Source of the DNA: Pseudomonas fragi
GTDB lineage: Bacteria; Pseudomonadota; Gammaproteobacteria; Pseudomonadales; Pseudomonadaceae
Assembly: GCF_002269505.1 (NCBI RefSeq)
Contig: NZ_NQKQ01000009.1
Span: forward strand, 62,001-126,000
DNA: 64,000 bases
Reading direction: 5' to 3'
The notes under the pieces are model-generated. The model had not been told where the DNA came from and did no database searches. It saw only the letters and a list, made by a program, of their open reading frames with translations. The position numbers and the translations under genes were made by a program. Positions 27,019-36,001 of the stretch are shown here, in pieces (the stretch's first letter is position 1; each line of letters begins with the position of its first letter).

Positions 27019-27912
27019 ATGATCAATTTTCGTCTGATCCGTCACCTCTGGCTTTTTCTGGCCGTCGCCGAAGAGCAGAATTTTGGCCGTGCCGCCAAGC
27101 GCCTTGGCATGTCCCAACCGCCGCTGAGCGAGCAGATCCAGGTGCTGGAGCAAGCACTCAAGGTCAAGCTGTTCGAGCGCTCGCGGCGCGGTGCCAAGCT
27201 GACGCCGGTGGGGGCGGCGATCCTGCCGGCAGTGCGCAAGTTCGCCGAGCAGCTGGAGCGTCTGGAACTGGCAGTTGATGAAGCACTGGCGGGGCAGTCG
27301 GGGATGCTGACCATTGGCGCAATTTCCACGGCCATGTTCGATGTGCTGCCGGGCCTGATCGAACAGTTGAAGGAGGATTACCCGCACTTGACCGTTTCGG
27401 TCCGGGAAATTGACAGCGTCGAGGCGGTACCGGCGCTGGAGGCGGGTGATATTGATCTGGCTTTCGCCCGTCTGGACGGTGATCTGGGGGACTCAATCCA
27501 GTCACTGCCGTTGCTGGAGGACCGTCTGGTGCTGGCCCTGCCTAGTGATCACCGGCTGGCAGCGCGCACGCGCATCAGCCTGAGCAGTCTGGCCAATGAG
27601 CCGCTGGTGATGTTTTCGCGCAGGGTCAGCCCGGTGTATTTCGACAATCTGATTGCCACCTGCCGGGCCAACGGTTTTTCCCCGCGGGTATTGCACGAGG
27701 TACGTTCCGTGGCCTCGCAAATCGCCTTTGTCAGTTATGGCCAGGGCATCGCGCTGGTGCCGGCGTCGTTGAAAAAGCTGGCCCCCGCCAATGTGGTATT
27801 CCGCTCATTGAGCCAGAAGCTCAACGTGGTGACCACCGCCGTGGCGTGGAATGCCGCTCGCTCGAACCCGCTGATAGATGAAATTATCGTCCGGTTGCGC
27901 GACAAGCCCTGA
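27019..27912 (+). CDS. LysR-family transcriptional regulator
   Basis: A 297-residue LysR regulator. The HTH (residues about 8-66) reads WLFLAVAEEQNFGRAAKRLGM, then QPPLSEQIQVLEQALKVKLF, which is the CatR/BenM-like variant often seen with aromatic or dicarboxylate catabolism. Divergent from the RraA/aminotransferase operon and probably its activator. The region between the starts contains AT-rich stretches with no clear T-N11-A box that I would stand behind. Confidence 0.9.
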   Translation: MINFRLIRHLWLFLAVAEEQNFGRAAKRLGMSQPPLSEQIQVLEQALKVKLFERSRRGAKLTPVGAAILPAVRKFAEQLERLELAVDEALAGQSGMLTIGAISTAMFDVLPGLIEQLKEDYPHLTVSVREIDSVEAVPALEAGDIDLAFARLDGDLGDSIQSLPLLEDRLVLALPSDHRLAARTRISLSSLANEPLVMFSRRVSPVYFDNLIATCRANGFSPRVLHEVRSVASQIAFVSYGQGIALVPASLKKLAPANVVFRSLSQKLNVVTTAVAWNAARSNPLIDEIIVRLRDKP

Positions 27913-28022
27913 GCGGTATCGATAGGTTTGACCTATGAAAACGTTCTGCTCTTGGGCATTTACATAAGGATCAATCTGCCTGAAATTAGCCCCGTCACCT
28001 TAAGGCTTCAGGAATCAGAACC

Positions 28023-28838
28023 GTGCCCGCATCCCCAACTTTCACCCATACCCAAGTGCCCCTGACGATCGCGGGGGTGCAACTGAACGTCGCCGCCATT
28101 CACCGTGAGGGTGAGCTGGCGCCGATTGTTTTCTTGCACGGGTTTGGTTCAAGCAAAGAGGACTATGCCGATATCACGCTGCGTGAAGAGTTCGCTGGTC
28201 ATCCTTTTCTCGCTTACGACGCACCGGGGTGCGGTGAAAGCCGCTGCAGCGACCTGGACGCAATATCCATCAATTTTTTAATGCAGACGGCGCTGCATAT
28301 GCTGGAACATTTCAAGATCCGGCGTTTCCATCTGGTGGGCCATTCCATGGGCGGATTGACCGCGCTGATGCTGGCTGATCAGTTCCCGCAACGGGTGATA
28401 AGTTTTGTCGACATAGAAGGCAATATCGCCCCCGAGGACTGCTTTCTCAGCCGCCAGATCGTCGACTACCCCAGTGATGACCCCGAGGCGTTTTTTGCCG
28501 ATTTTATCGAGCGCGCCCGCCACGCACCGGCCTATGCCAGCGCATTGTATTCGGCGAGCCTGAGGCACAAGGTGCGTGCCGGCGCTGTCGGCGGGATCTT
28601 TCGTTCAATGGTCGAACTGTCCGATAACGCCGATCTGATGGGCAGCTTTCTCGGTCTCCCGTGCCCGACAATGTTTATGTACGGCGAACAAAACCGGTCA
28701 CTGTCCTATCTGCCGCATATTCAGGATCACGGTGTGCGTCTGGCGCAGATTCCGGCTTGCGGTCACTTTCCGATGTATTCCAATCCCGGCGCGATGTGGC
28801 AGCAGATCGCCGATTTCCATACGTCCTGCAACGGTTGA
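28023..28838 (+). CDS. Alpha/beta hydrolase
   Basis: A 271-residue alpha/beta-hydrolase-fold protein. Oxyanion-loop HGFG at residues 39-42, nucleophile elbow GHSMGG with Ser108, a PGCGES strand-turn, and a C-terminal ACGHFPMYSNP with the probable catalytic His. The start is GTG 28023 with AGGAATCA upstream. No signal peptide, so cytoplasmic. Substrate unknown; no operon partners. Confidence 0.88.
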   Translation: MPASPTFTHTQVPLTIAGVQLNVAAIHREGELAPIVFLHGFGSSKEDYADITLREEFAGHPFLAYDAPGCGESRCSDLDAISINFLMQTALHMLEHFKIRRFHLVGHSMGGLTALMLADQFPQRVISFVDIEGNIAPEDCFLSRQIVDYPSDDPEAFFADFIERARHAPAYASALYSASLRHKVRAGAVGGIFRSMVELSDNADLMGSFLGLPCPTMFMYGEQNRSLSYLPHIQDHGVRLAQIPACGHFPMYSNPGAMWQQIADFHTSCNG

Positions 28839-28862
28839 GGCAGCTCGGTCTCAGTCCTTGAG

Positions 28863-29408
28863 TCACATGGCCTTGGCGCTTTTGATATCGGCAATTATCT
28901 GTCTGGCGATGGCCTCGACCTGCTCTTGAGTCATGGCCGACATGACGCCTTCCCAGGCCGATGACGAGGTATCGTAGGTTCGGGTTCCGATCAACCGGCC
29001 CGTCTTCAAATCGAGAAAGTCCGCACTTGAGTTGACCCAGGCATTGCCCACCATCATCCCGGCCCCGTAGCGGGCACCCGGCGTGATGTAGCGAAAATTG
29101 CTCACGTTGATCTTGATGCCCACACCGTCTTTGCCATCAGGTTTGAGCGCCCCTGTGTAGGCGAGGCGATACCCGGCGGCGTCAGCTTCGTTTTGCAATG
29201 CCTGGCTCCAGTCCTGTTTCAGGAGGGCCCAGTCCTCGTTTCGTTGAACCATGCTGTTGCCCGCATAGTTGACGACCAGATTCTGTTTGGCCGCTTCCTC
29301 GATAGACAGGGTCTGGCTGCCGCCACTTTTTACCGACGCAGCGCAACCACTCAATAGTGAGATGGCAACCGCACAGGACAGGGCAAACGAGAGTCTTGAG
29401 GTGTTCAT
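28863..29408 (-). CDS. Putative lipoprotein, DUF4410-like
   Basis: A 181-residue exported protein: signal peptide with lipobox LLSGC (Cys about residue 22), then a compact alpha/beta domain with YRLAYTGALKPDGKDGVGI, a SNFRYITPGARYGAGMMVGN glycine segment and a C-terminal helix ending in IIADIKSAKAM. The layout matches DUF4410-type small lipoproteins (conserved RxxTpGarygaG region). Role unknown; it converges on the alpha/beta hydrolase. Confidence 0.7.
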   Translation of the reverse strand: MNTSRLSFALSCAVAISLLSGCAASVKSGGSQTLSIEEAAKQNLVVNYAGNSMVQRNEDWALLKQDWSQALQNEADAAGYRLAYTGALKPDGKDGVGIKINVSNFRYITPGARYGAGMMVGNAWVNSSADFLDLKTGRLIGTRTYDTSSSAWEGVMSAMTQEQVEAIARQIIADIKSAKAM

Positions 29409-29499
29409 TGAATGTCCATATTCAGAGGGAGAAGCGCCATCTATACCTCAACGCCTCGAATATTTCACGACCTGAACAGGCAAAAAAACTGCCTCTTTA

Positions 29500-29709
29500 T
29501 CAGTGCAACGTCGCTGCCCGGCCAATTTCGCCGATCCTAATTCGGTCCAGAGCCCGGTTTAGAGCGTCCAGTGCATCGAGCAGAGCTTTGGCCTCGGCTT
29601 CGCGGCCGTCGCCCCACAGGCGTTCGGCCATTTTGTTCAGGGCCTGGATGGATTTTTCGATATCTGCAGCAGTCGCTGTCGGGCTTTGTACGGCTTGTTT
29701 CTTGGGCAT
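29500..29709 (-). CDS. Small hypothetical helical protein
   Basis: A 69-residue protein, mostly Ala/Leu/Asp helix (IEKSIQALNKMAERLWGDGREAEA and ALLDALDALNRALDRI, in pieces), preceded by a Pro/Thr-rich start. I recognise no domain. Its codon use and spacing look genuine, and the ATG has an AGAAG-like element upstream. It stands alone between the lipoprotein and the cystatin-like gene. Confidence 0.5.
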   Translation of the reverse strand: MPKKQAVQSPTATAADIEKSIQALNKMAERLWGDGREAEAKALLDALDALNRALDRIRIGEIGRAATLH

Positions 29710-29886
29710 GGTGAAAAACTTCTGCTGCGCCAGTTAGCCTGGCTAGAGGGGCGGTGCTCAGGGGTTTATTCAGCAGACAGGTTACGGGGATTTGCTCAGC
29801 GATCCAAACCTTTGCTTGAAAGGCATGGGCCGCAGAGTGACCTTCGAGGCATGCTCGCAGGCAGGCCCCGAAGGCTTTACGCGCGC

Positions 29887-30156
29887 TTAGATCCGGTGGA
29901 TCTGGGTGATGTGCGGTTTGCCGTTGATGGGCGCGTAGATTTCCACTATCGCCTGCCAGGTGCTTGTCGAGCCAGGCAACGTTGCCTTGCACTGGAATCG
30001 ATAGTTGGTGCCATTGACGAGCTGGCTCGACACCCGTTCAGGGGTGTAATTGACCCCCACGAACCCGGCCAGGGCTTGCTTGAATACTTCCTCATCCTTT
30101 GGAGTCAGTTTGCTGTAGGCAGTCCAGCCACCTACCAGATTCTCTTGAGCCGACAT
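29887..30156 (-). CDS. Stefin/cystatin-like protein (putative cysteine-protease inhibitor)
   Basis: An 89-residue protein with the layout of animal stefins: a Gly-Gly trunk near the N-terminus (G9-G10), an amphipathic helix (about 19-33), the first hairpin loop QLVNG (45-49, the QxVxG motif) followed by TNYRFQCKA, then two more strands ending in PHITQIHRI. There is no signal peptide and no disulfide pair, as in stefins. Stefins block papain-like proteases by inserting the trunk and hairpin loops in the active site. Start is supported by GGGAGATTT upstream. Fold call rests on motif order only; inhibitor activity is inferred. Confidence 0.65.
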   Translation of the reverse strand: MSAQENLVGGWTAYSKLTPKDEEVFKQALAGFVGVNYTPERVSSQLVNGTNYRFQCKATLPGSTSTWQAIVEIYAPINGKPHITQIHRI

Positions 30157-30695
30157 ACTTTAAATCTCCCTATTTCAAGTTCCTACTCGTCTGGCTTTTC
30201 GGAATGCGCCCCGTATATTCGATGGTTTCCGGAATCCATTCCTGAATGTTTTTACCCGCCACCCCAGTGAACCGCACAGGGGGAGATGGCAAAAAACTAC
30301 CATTAGGCACTGCATAATCGAGCTTAGCAGTGCACCTGCCAGCACGATGGCTCAGCCGCTGGACGGCATGCTGCCATCAGCGGCGGATACGGTTTTTTTG
30401 CCAGCTGGCATCGCTGTGGAAGGTCCCCGTATCGCCCCGCAGCACATACAGGGTGGCCCTGAAGGCCGCCGTCACCCGTGTGCACTGCAGGCCGCGGATC
30501 TTGTGGTACGCCCAGGCCCAGCCGTGGTTGGTTTTACTGCTCATCGGTGTGCCTGCGCTTTCATCATCTACATCCTGAACGACATGAACCTGATTGGACT
30601 CGATTTCGCTCAGTAGTTCCCTGGAAATGACTGCGCAAACACAATGATTTGCATGAAGAGTCTTATGCAAGTCATTGATTTAGATGATGTCAAAC
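30157..30695. other. Intergenic region without a confident gene
   Basis: 539 bases between the stefin-like gene and the tetR-like gene. A minus-strand frame at 30377-30670 (97 codons, or 55 codons from an inner ATG) exists but shows no recognisable domain and no ribosome site I trust. The right edge holds a 34-base stem-loop sequence that recurs near the tRNA-Leu gene (see repeat entry). Nothing else is seen. Confidence 0.5.
30649..30682. repeat. tRNA-Leu-terminator-like stem-loop, copy C
   Basis: 34 bases, beginning ttgcatgaagag and ending attgattta, differ at one position from 43009-43042 and more loosely match 46024-46057 beside tRNA-Leu. The core ttgcat/atgcaa can form a hairpin. Here it ends 13 bases before the stop of the TetR gene. 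Confidence 0.75.
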
Positions 30696-31319
30696 CTATG
30701 GCTTTGCGTTGATGTCCTCTTCATCCATCAGCACCAGAGCGCCAACGATCAGTGCGCGCATGCCGCGGTCCAGTTCGGCCTCCATCTCGGTTTCTTCGGC
30801 CAGGCGCTGCGCTTCTTCAACGGGCTGGCCGGTGACTGAATACACCGTGTCGGCCACGGCAATACCGTGAAAGGCCACGGTTGCCAGCAGCCAGCGAGCC
30901 TGTGCCTTGGTAATGCCGTAGACCTGGGCGATATGGCTCTGATGCTCGTCGATCTTGGCGAGCATCGGCTGGGTCGCCGCCAGCCGGCGAATCACGTAGG
31001 GCGTCAGGCCAGGGTGGGCCTTTACAAACAGGCGCACCGAGGTGGCAAACACCGTCAGGTATTCCTTGAGTTCACCACGCTGACCGGCGTCGACCCGCGG
31101 TATCTGCCAGCGGGTGAAGATTTCTTCGGCAACCAGATTTTTCAGCGCCTCCAGGTTGGCAACGTGTTTGTACAGCGCCATATGGCTGACCCCCAACGCT
31201 GCAGCAACGCCGACAAAAGTGATACCCGGCAAGCCGATCTCAATGCCTGCTTCGACGATGCGCTCGCGGGTGATGGTGCGAGGGCGCCCGCGGGTCGCGG
31301 GTGGTGGTGACGCTTTCAT
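30696..31319 (-). CDS. TetR/AcrR-family regulator
   Basis: A 207-residue TetR-type repressor. The N-terminal HTH (about residues 17-62) reads TRERIVEAGIEIGLPG, then GVAAALGVSHMALYKHVANLE, and the C-terminal helical ligand domain follows. It is divergent from a ten-kilobase iron-chelate transport operon with 193 bases between starts, and a perfect 8-base inverted repeat lies in that space. It may therefore control both directions. Ligand unknown, possibly the chelate or an iron-limited metabolite. Confidence 0.9.
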   Translation of the reverse strand: MKASPPPATRGRPRTITRERIVEAGIEIGLPGITFVGVAAALGVSHMALYKHVANLEALKNLVAEEIFTRWQIPRVDAGQRGELKEYLTVFATSVRLFVKAHPGLTPYVIRRLAATQPMLAKIDEHQSHIAQVYGITKAQARWLLATVAFHGIAVADTVYSVTGQPVEEAQRLAEETEMEAELDRGMRALIVGALVLMDEEDINAKP

Positions 31320-31374
31320 GGCCGTTCCTTGATCGGTGAGGAGTGTCTTGTAGCTGTCTTGTCAGCATTTCGCA

Positions 31375-31401
31375 AATTAGTTTATAGTCATGCAACTAAT
31401 T
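31375..31401. promoter_or_regulatory. Candidate TetR operator (inverted repeat)
   Basis: aattagtt, 11 bases, aactaatt: a perfect inverted repeat in the divergent promoter region between the TetR gene and the ABC operon. It overlaps tatagt, a possible -10 hexamer. About ten bases right, gttctcattt resembles half a Fur site (weak: about 11 of 19 positions). Confidence 0.55.
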
Positions 31402-31512
31402 AAGGTTCTCATTTGCGAGCCACTATCAGATGCGCAGACACCCCCCTTGTTTGCGCCTAACTGGAATGCCTGAGGCATTCCTTTCCTTTGAAATTGCGGA
31501 TGCTGGATTTGC

Positions 31513-33300
31513 ATGGGAACTCCTCACACGGCTGCGGCCAAACCCAAGATGCGTGGCCCTGTCAGCCAGGTACTTGACCCGATTCGTGGGCGGCTGCTGA
31601 TTGCCGCGTTGCTCGCAGGCGTTGGCGCCATGCTGACGCTGGTGCCGCTGGCAGGTATTGCGCATGTCGCCGGGCGGGTTATGGGTGACAACGCACTCAC
31701 TGCTCATGAGGTGTGGTGGGCAGTAGGCGCCGGCGTGGCTAGCCTGTGCGCGGGCATGCTGCTGATATCCGCCGGGGAGCTGCTGGCCCATCTGGCGGAT
31801 AACCGCATCACCCATCACCTGCGCCTGGCCATCGTGCAGCGTCTGAGCCGCGTGCCTTTGGGCTGGTTCACCAGCCGGGCATCGGGCGAGGTCAAGCAGG
31901 CGATACAGGATGACATCAATACCCTGCACAGCCTGACGGCGCATTTCTACACCACGGTGGGGCGAGCGGTCGGCGCCATTGTGCTTTCGCTGGTCTACCT
32001 GTTTGCGATGGACTGGCGCATGGCAATTGTCTCGATCCTGCCGTTCCCGGGGTTCTTCCTGTTTTTCACCCGGGCCATGAAGGCCAGCGAGAGCAACATG
32101 CAGGCGTTTGTCGAGGGCATGGGGCGTATCGACAATGCCGTGGTCGAGTTCGTCAATGGCATCCCGGTGGTGAAGTCGTTCGGGGCTGTCGGCAAGGCAC
32201 ACGCCAGTTACCGTGAGGCCGTTGATGCTTTCGCCCGGGCTTTTGTCGGTTTCACCCGACCGCTGGTGGGATCGATGGCCAATGCCAACGCAATGATTGC
32301 GCCGGTCGCGGTGCTGGGCGGTGTGCTGACGTTCGGCACTTTGTTCGTTGCGCTGGGCTGGCTGGCCCCGCTGGATGTGCTGCCGTTCGCCCTGGTGACC
32401 CCGGGCTTGTGCGGCCCCTTGCTGTTGCTGCACTACATCACCCATGACCTTAACAATGCTGTGGGCGCGGCCCGGCGTGTTCAGGCCCTGCTCGATACGC
32501 CGGTACTGGAGCAACCGGCAGCGGGCATGCAGCAGACGCCCCGGGGCAGCGAAATTCGTTTTGAGCACGTTAGCTACTGCTATGAAAGCGCGGGCCGGGG
32601 GCTGGCGGATATCAACCTGGTGCTCAAACCCGGCACGACCACAGCGGTGGTGGGGTGCTCAGGTGCGGGCAAGTCAACCCTGGCGCGCCTGCTGCTGCGT
32701 TTTTTTGACCCGACGCAAGGGCGCATCACCCTGGGTGGCGTGGATCTGCGTCAGATTGAGACGGCCACCCTGTACCGGCATATCGGCTTCGTTCTGCAGG
32801 AGGTGCGGCTGATCCACGCCAGTGTGCACGACAACATTGCCCTGGGCAGACCGTCGGCCACCCGCCAGCAGATTGAGGACGCTGCACGCACTGCCAATAT
32901 CCACGCGCGCATTGTTGCCTTGCCCCGCGGCTATGACTCGGTGGTGGGTGAGGATGCGCAGTTTTCCGGCGGTGAGTTGCAACGGGTCAGCATTGCCCGC
33001 GCCGTCTTGCTTGATCCTCCGGTACTGGTGCTTGACGAAGCCACGGCGGCGGCCGATGCCGAAAGTGAGGTGGCCATCCAGGATGCGCTCTCGCGCTTTG
33101 CCGCAGGCCGCACCTTGCTGGTCATCGCACACCGGCTCGACACCGTGATGCATGCCGACCAGATCATCGTGCTCGACAACGGCACTGTCTTCGAACAGGG
33201 CTCCCACACCGAATTGCTTGCCCGCAAGGGGCTCTATGCCCGCTTGTGGGCGCAGGGCGATTACCAGCATTCTGAAGAACAGGCGGTGCCGTCATGCTGA
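31513..33300 (+). CDS. ABC transporter, IrtA/YbtP-like (permease-ATPase)
   Basis: A 595-residue half-transporter of exporter fold: six membrane segments in residues 25-300, then the ATPase with Walker A GCSGAGKST (about residues 381-389), the variant signature FSGGELQRVSIARAV and Walker B VLVLDEATAAAD. It pairs with the next gene, which overlaps by seven bases. Such pairs in siderophore loci (IrtAB, YbtPQ) act as importers or reductive processing units for ferric siderophores in the inner membrane. The following FecBCDE-type genes and receptor support an iron role. Direction of transport is not readable. Confidence 0.88.
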   Translation: MGTPHTAAAKPKMRGPVSQVLDPIRGRLLIAALLAGVGAMLTLVPLAGIAHVAGRVMGDNALTAHEVWWAVGAGVASLCAGMLLISAGELLAHLADNRITHHLRLAIVQRLSRVPLGWFTSRASGEVKQAIQDDINTLHSLTAHFYTTVGRAVGAIVLSLVYLFAMDWRMAIVSILPFPGFFLFFTRAMKASESNMQAFVEGMGRIDNAVVEFVNGIPVVKSFGAVGKAHASYREAVDAFARAFVGFTRPLVGSMANANAMIAPVAVLGGVLTFGTLFVALGWLAPLDVLPFALVTPGLCGPLLLLHYITHDLNNAVGAARRVQALLDTPVLEQPAAGMQQTPRGSEIRFEHVSYCYESAGRGLADINLVLKPGTTTAVVGCSGAGKSTLARLLLRFFDPTQGRITLGGVDLRQIETATLYRHIGFVLQEVRLIHASVHDNIALGRPSATRQQIEDAARTANIHARIVALPRGYDSVVGEDAQFSGGELQRVSIARAVLLDPPVLVLDEATAAADAESEVAIQDALSRFAAGRTLLVIAHRLDTVMHADQIIVLDNGTVFEQGSHTELLARKGLYARLWAQGDYQHSEEQAVPSC

Positions 33301-35060
33301 AGCCCCTTGTACAACTGTTGGGCGACGATGTGCCGGTGTTGCATCGTTATGTCTGCATGGCGGTGTTTTATGCCCTGCTCAGCGGGCTGACCCTCACCAC
33401 GCTGGTGCCGGTGCTGGGGCATTTGCTCGCCGGTGATGTGCGCGGCGCGGCGTTGTGGCTGCTGTTGACGCTGGCTGGCATGGCTGTGTGCTGGACCTGC
33501 CGGCGCCGGGTGGAGCGCGCCGGTGTGGCGGTGGGCGTGGCTATTTTGCAGGGTGCACGCCAGCGCATCGGCGACCATGTGGCGCGCCTGCCTCTGGGCT
33601 GGTTTAGCGCGCAGAACACCGGCCAACTGGGGCATGTGATTACCCAGGGCATGATGGCGGTGGCGCAGTTGCCGGCGCACGTGTTTACTCCGGTGATCAC
33701 TGGTGCGGTGACGCCCCTGGTGATCGTCGTCGCGCTGTTTGCCGTGCATTGGCCACTGGGGCTGATTGCGCTGCTGGGGCTGCCGGTACTGGCGGTGGCG
33801 CTGCTGTTGAGTGCGCGCCTGGGGCAGCGTACTGACCGGGCGTTCCACCGGCACTTCGCTGATGCCAGCCAGCGCATGGTCGAATTTGCCCAGGCGCAAT
33901 CGGTATTGCGCGCGTTCAATGGTGAGGGTGGCGGCACGCAGTTGCTGGAGCAGGCGATTGAGCGTCAGCGCACGTCCGGGCTGCGCCTGATCTACCAGTC
34001 ATCACTGTCGGTGGTGCTCAATGCCTGGGTCGTGCAGGTGATTTTTGCGGCCCTGCTGATCGCCGCCGCCCTGTGGCTCAACGGCCTGCTGGGCAGCACG
34101 CTGGATCACGCTGCGGTGATTGCGCTGATCGTTGCGCTGCTGTTGAGCAGCCGCTATATCGAGCCGTTGCTGGACGTGGCCAGTTATGCCGAGATCCTGC
34201 GCAGTGCCAGCGGCCAGCTTGATGCCGTGCAGGCCATTCTTGCCGTTGCGGCCTTGCCGGAGCCGGAGCAGCCGCAGCCGCCACGGGATGGCTCGATTGA
34301 GCTGCGCAATGTGAGCATGGCTTATGCACCCGATCAGCCCGATGTGTTGCATGACGTCAGCCTGCGTATTGAACCGGGCAGCATGACCGCACTGGTCGGT
34401 GCATCGGGCTCGGGCAAGACCACACTGGTAAGGCTGATCGCGCGGTTTTTTGATGCCCGCGAAGGCAGTGTGCTGGTCGGTGGGGTGGATGTGCGTCACA
34501 TGTCCGGCAGCCACCTGGCGGGTCAGATCAGTCAGATATTCCAGGACAGTTACCTGTTTCAGGGCAGCATTGCCGACAACATTCGAATCGGCAAACCTGC
34601 TGCCAGCGCTGCAGAAATCCTCGCTGCGGCGCAGCAGGCCGGGCTCGGCGAGCTGCTCGGGCGTTTACCGCAAGGCCTCGACACGCCGGTGGGCGAGGGC
34701 GGTGCACGGCTGTCGGGCGGTGAGCGCCAGCGTATCGCGATTGCCCGCGCACTGATCAAGGATGCGGCCATTGTGCTGGTGGATGAAGCCACTGCGGCGC
34801 TGGATGCCGAGAACCAGCAAGTGATCGCCCAGACCCTGGCCAGGTTGCGCGGGCAGCGCACACTGGTAGTGATTGCGCATCAGCTGTCTACGGTATCGAT
34901 GGCCGACCGGATCGTGGTGCTGGATAACGGCCGTGTGATCGAGCAGGGCACGCCCGCTGCATTGTTGTGCGCCAATGGGCGTTACGCACAGTTTCTTGAA
35001 CAGCGCCGGGCTGCCAAGGGCTGGCGGGTCGCGCATGCGTGCGCCAGCGAGCTGCAATGA
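33294..35060 (+). CDS. ABC transporter, IrtB/YbtQ-like (permease-ATPase)
   Basis: A 588-residue partner of the preceding half-transporter. Six membrane segments, then Walker A GASGSGKTT (about residues 369-377), signature LSGGERQRIAIARAL and Walker B IVLVDEATAALD. The stop overlaps the start of the first FecCD permease (ATGA), so translation is coupled through the operon. The membrane domain keeps the QNTGQLGHVITQGMM coupling-helix region seen in siderophore-locus members. Probable heterodimer with the upstream product. Confidence 0.88.
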   Translation: MLKPLVQLLGDDVPVLHRYVCMAVFYALLSGLTLTTLVPVLGHLLAGDVRGAALWLLLTLAGMAVCWTCRRRVERAGVAVGVAILQGARQRIGDHVARLPLGWFSAQNTGQLGHVITQGMMAVAQLPAHVFTPVITGAVTPLVIVVALFAVHWPLGLIALLGLPVLAVALLLSARLGQRTDRAFHRHFADASQRMVEFAQAQSVLRAFNGEGGGTQLLEQAIERQRTSGLRLIYQSSLSVVLNAWVVQVIFAALLIAAALWLNGLLGSTLDHAAVIALIVALLLSSRYIEPLLDVASYAEILRSASGQLDAVQAILAVAALPEPEQPQPPRDGSIELRNVSMAYAPDQPDVLHDVSLRIEPGSMTALVGASGSGKTTLVRLIARFFDAREGSVLVGGVDVRHMSGSHLAGQISQIFQDSYLFQGSIADNIRIGKPAASAAEILAAAQQAGLGELLGRLPQGLDTPVGEGGARLSGGERQRIAIARALIKDAAIVLVDEATAALDAENQQVIAQTLARLRGQRTLVVIAHQLSTVSMADRIVVLDNGRVIEQGTPAALLCANGRYAQFLEQRRAAKGWRVAHACASELQ

Positions 35061-36001
35061 TGCGGGCACGATGGCTGGGGTTGTTTGCCATGCTCTGCGC
35101 CGCCTCATTGCTGGTGGGGGCCCGGCAACTGCAGTGGTCGCAGCTGTTGTCGATGTCGGGCGATGCCTGGCTGACGCTCACGGCCAGCCGCTTGCCGCGC
35201 CTGGCGGCACTGGTGCTGACCGGGGTTGGCCTGGCGGTGTGCGGGGTGATCCTGCAGCACATCGTGCGCAACAAGTTCGTCGAGCCCGGCACCTCGGGCG
35301 GACTGGACGCGGCCAAGCTTGGCATCCTCGTATCGCTGGCACTGGTACCCGGGGCCAGCACCACAGGGCGCATGCTGTTTGCGCTGGTATTTTGCTTCGC
35401 CTCGGGGCTGATATTTGTCCTGATCATCCGCCGTATCCGCTTCAAGAGCACGGTGCTGGTGCCGGTTATCGGCCTGATGTATGGCGGCGTGCTGAGCGCC
35501 ATTGCCGAGTTCTATGCCTACCAGCACAACATCATGCAAAGCATGCAGGGCTGGCTGCTGGGGGATTTCTCCAGGGTGGTGCAGGGCAACTACGAGATCA
35601 TCTACCTGATCTTGCCGATTGTTGCTCTGACGTATCTGTATGCCCACCGTTTTACCGTGGTGGGCATGGGTGAGGGCATGGCCACGAGCCTGGGCCTGAA
35701 CTATTCGGCAACCGTGGCCCTGGGCTTGCTGCTGGTGGCTGTGACGGTGTCTGCCAGCGTCATTACGGTGGGGGCGATTCCTTTTGTCGGGCTGGTCATT
35801 CCCAACCTGGTGGCGCTGCGTTACGGCGACCACCTGGGCCGCACGCTGCCCATCGTTGCGCTGGGTGGTGCAGCAATGTTGCTGGTGTGCGACATCCTCG
35901 GGCGGCTGCTGATCTACCCGTTCGAAGTGCCCATCGGCCTGATGGCAGGCAGCGTGGGCGGTGTGCTGTTCCTGGTGCTGATCATCTGGAGGCACCGATG
36001 A
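35057..36001 (+). CDS. Iron-chelate ABC permease, FecCD family (FatD/VctD-like)
   Basis: A 314-residue membrane protein of the BtuC/FecCD fold with about nine to ten membrane helices. LTASRLPRLAALVLTGVGLAVCGVILQ is the family opening, with the NKFVEPGTSGGLDAAKLG block and GAIPFVGLVIPNLVALRYGDHLGRTLP before the last helices. The ATG at 35057 overlaps the previous stop. It forms the transmembrane channel with the next permease, energised by the ATPase gene after that. Opening motifs look closest to catechol/anguibactin-type FatD/VctD. Confidence 0.88.
   Translation: MMRARWLGLFAMLCAASLLVGARQLQWSQLLSMSGDAWLTLTASRLPRLAALVLTGVGLAVCGVILQHIVRNKFVEPGTSGGLDAAKLGILVSLALVPGASTTGRMLFALVFCFASGLIFVLIIRRIRFKSTVLVPVIGLMYGGVLSAIAEFYAYQHNIMQSMQGWLLGDFSRVVQGNYEIIYLILPIVALTYLYAHRFTVVGMGEGMATSLGLNYSATVALGLLLVAVTVSASVITVGAIPFVGLVIPNLVALRYGDHLGRTLPIVALGGAAMLLVCDILGRLLIYPFEVPIGLMAGSVGGVLFLVLIIWRHR

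Noticed and set aside
30347..30616. Plus-strand 89-codon frame in the gap before the TetR gene
   Set aside because: No domain, no ribosome site, and an equally long frame lies opposite; neither can be supported.
31426..32568. 380-codon minus-strand frame opposite the IrtA-like gene
   Set aside because: Gln/His/Arg-rich antisense translation without domains.
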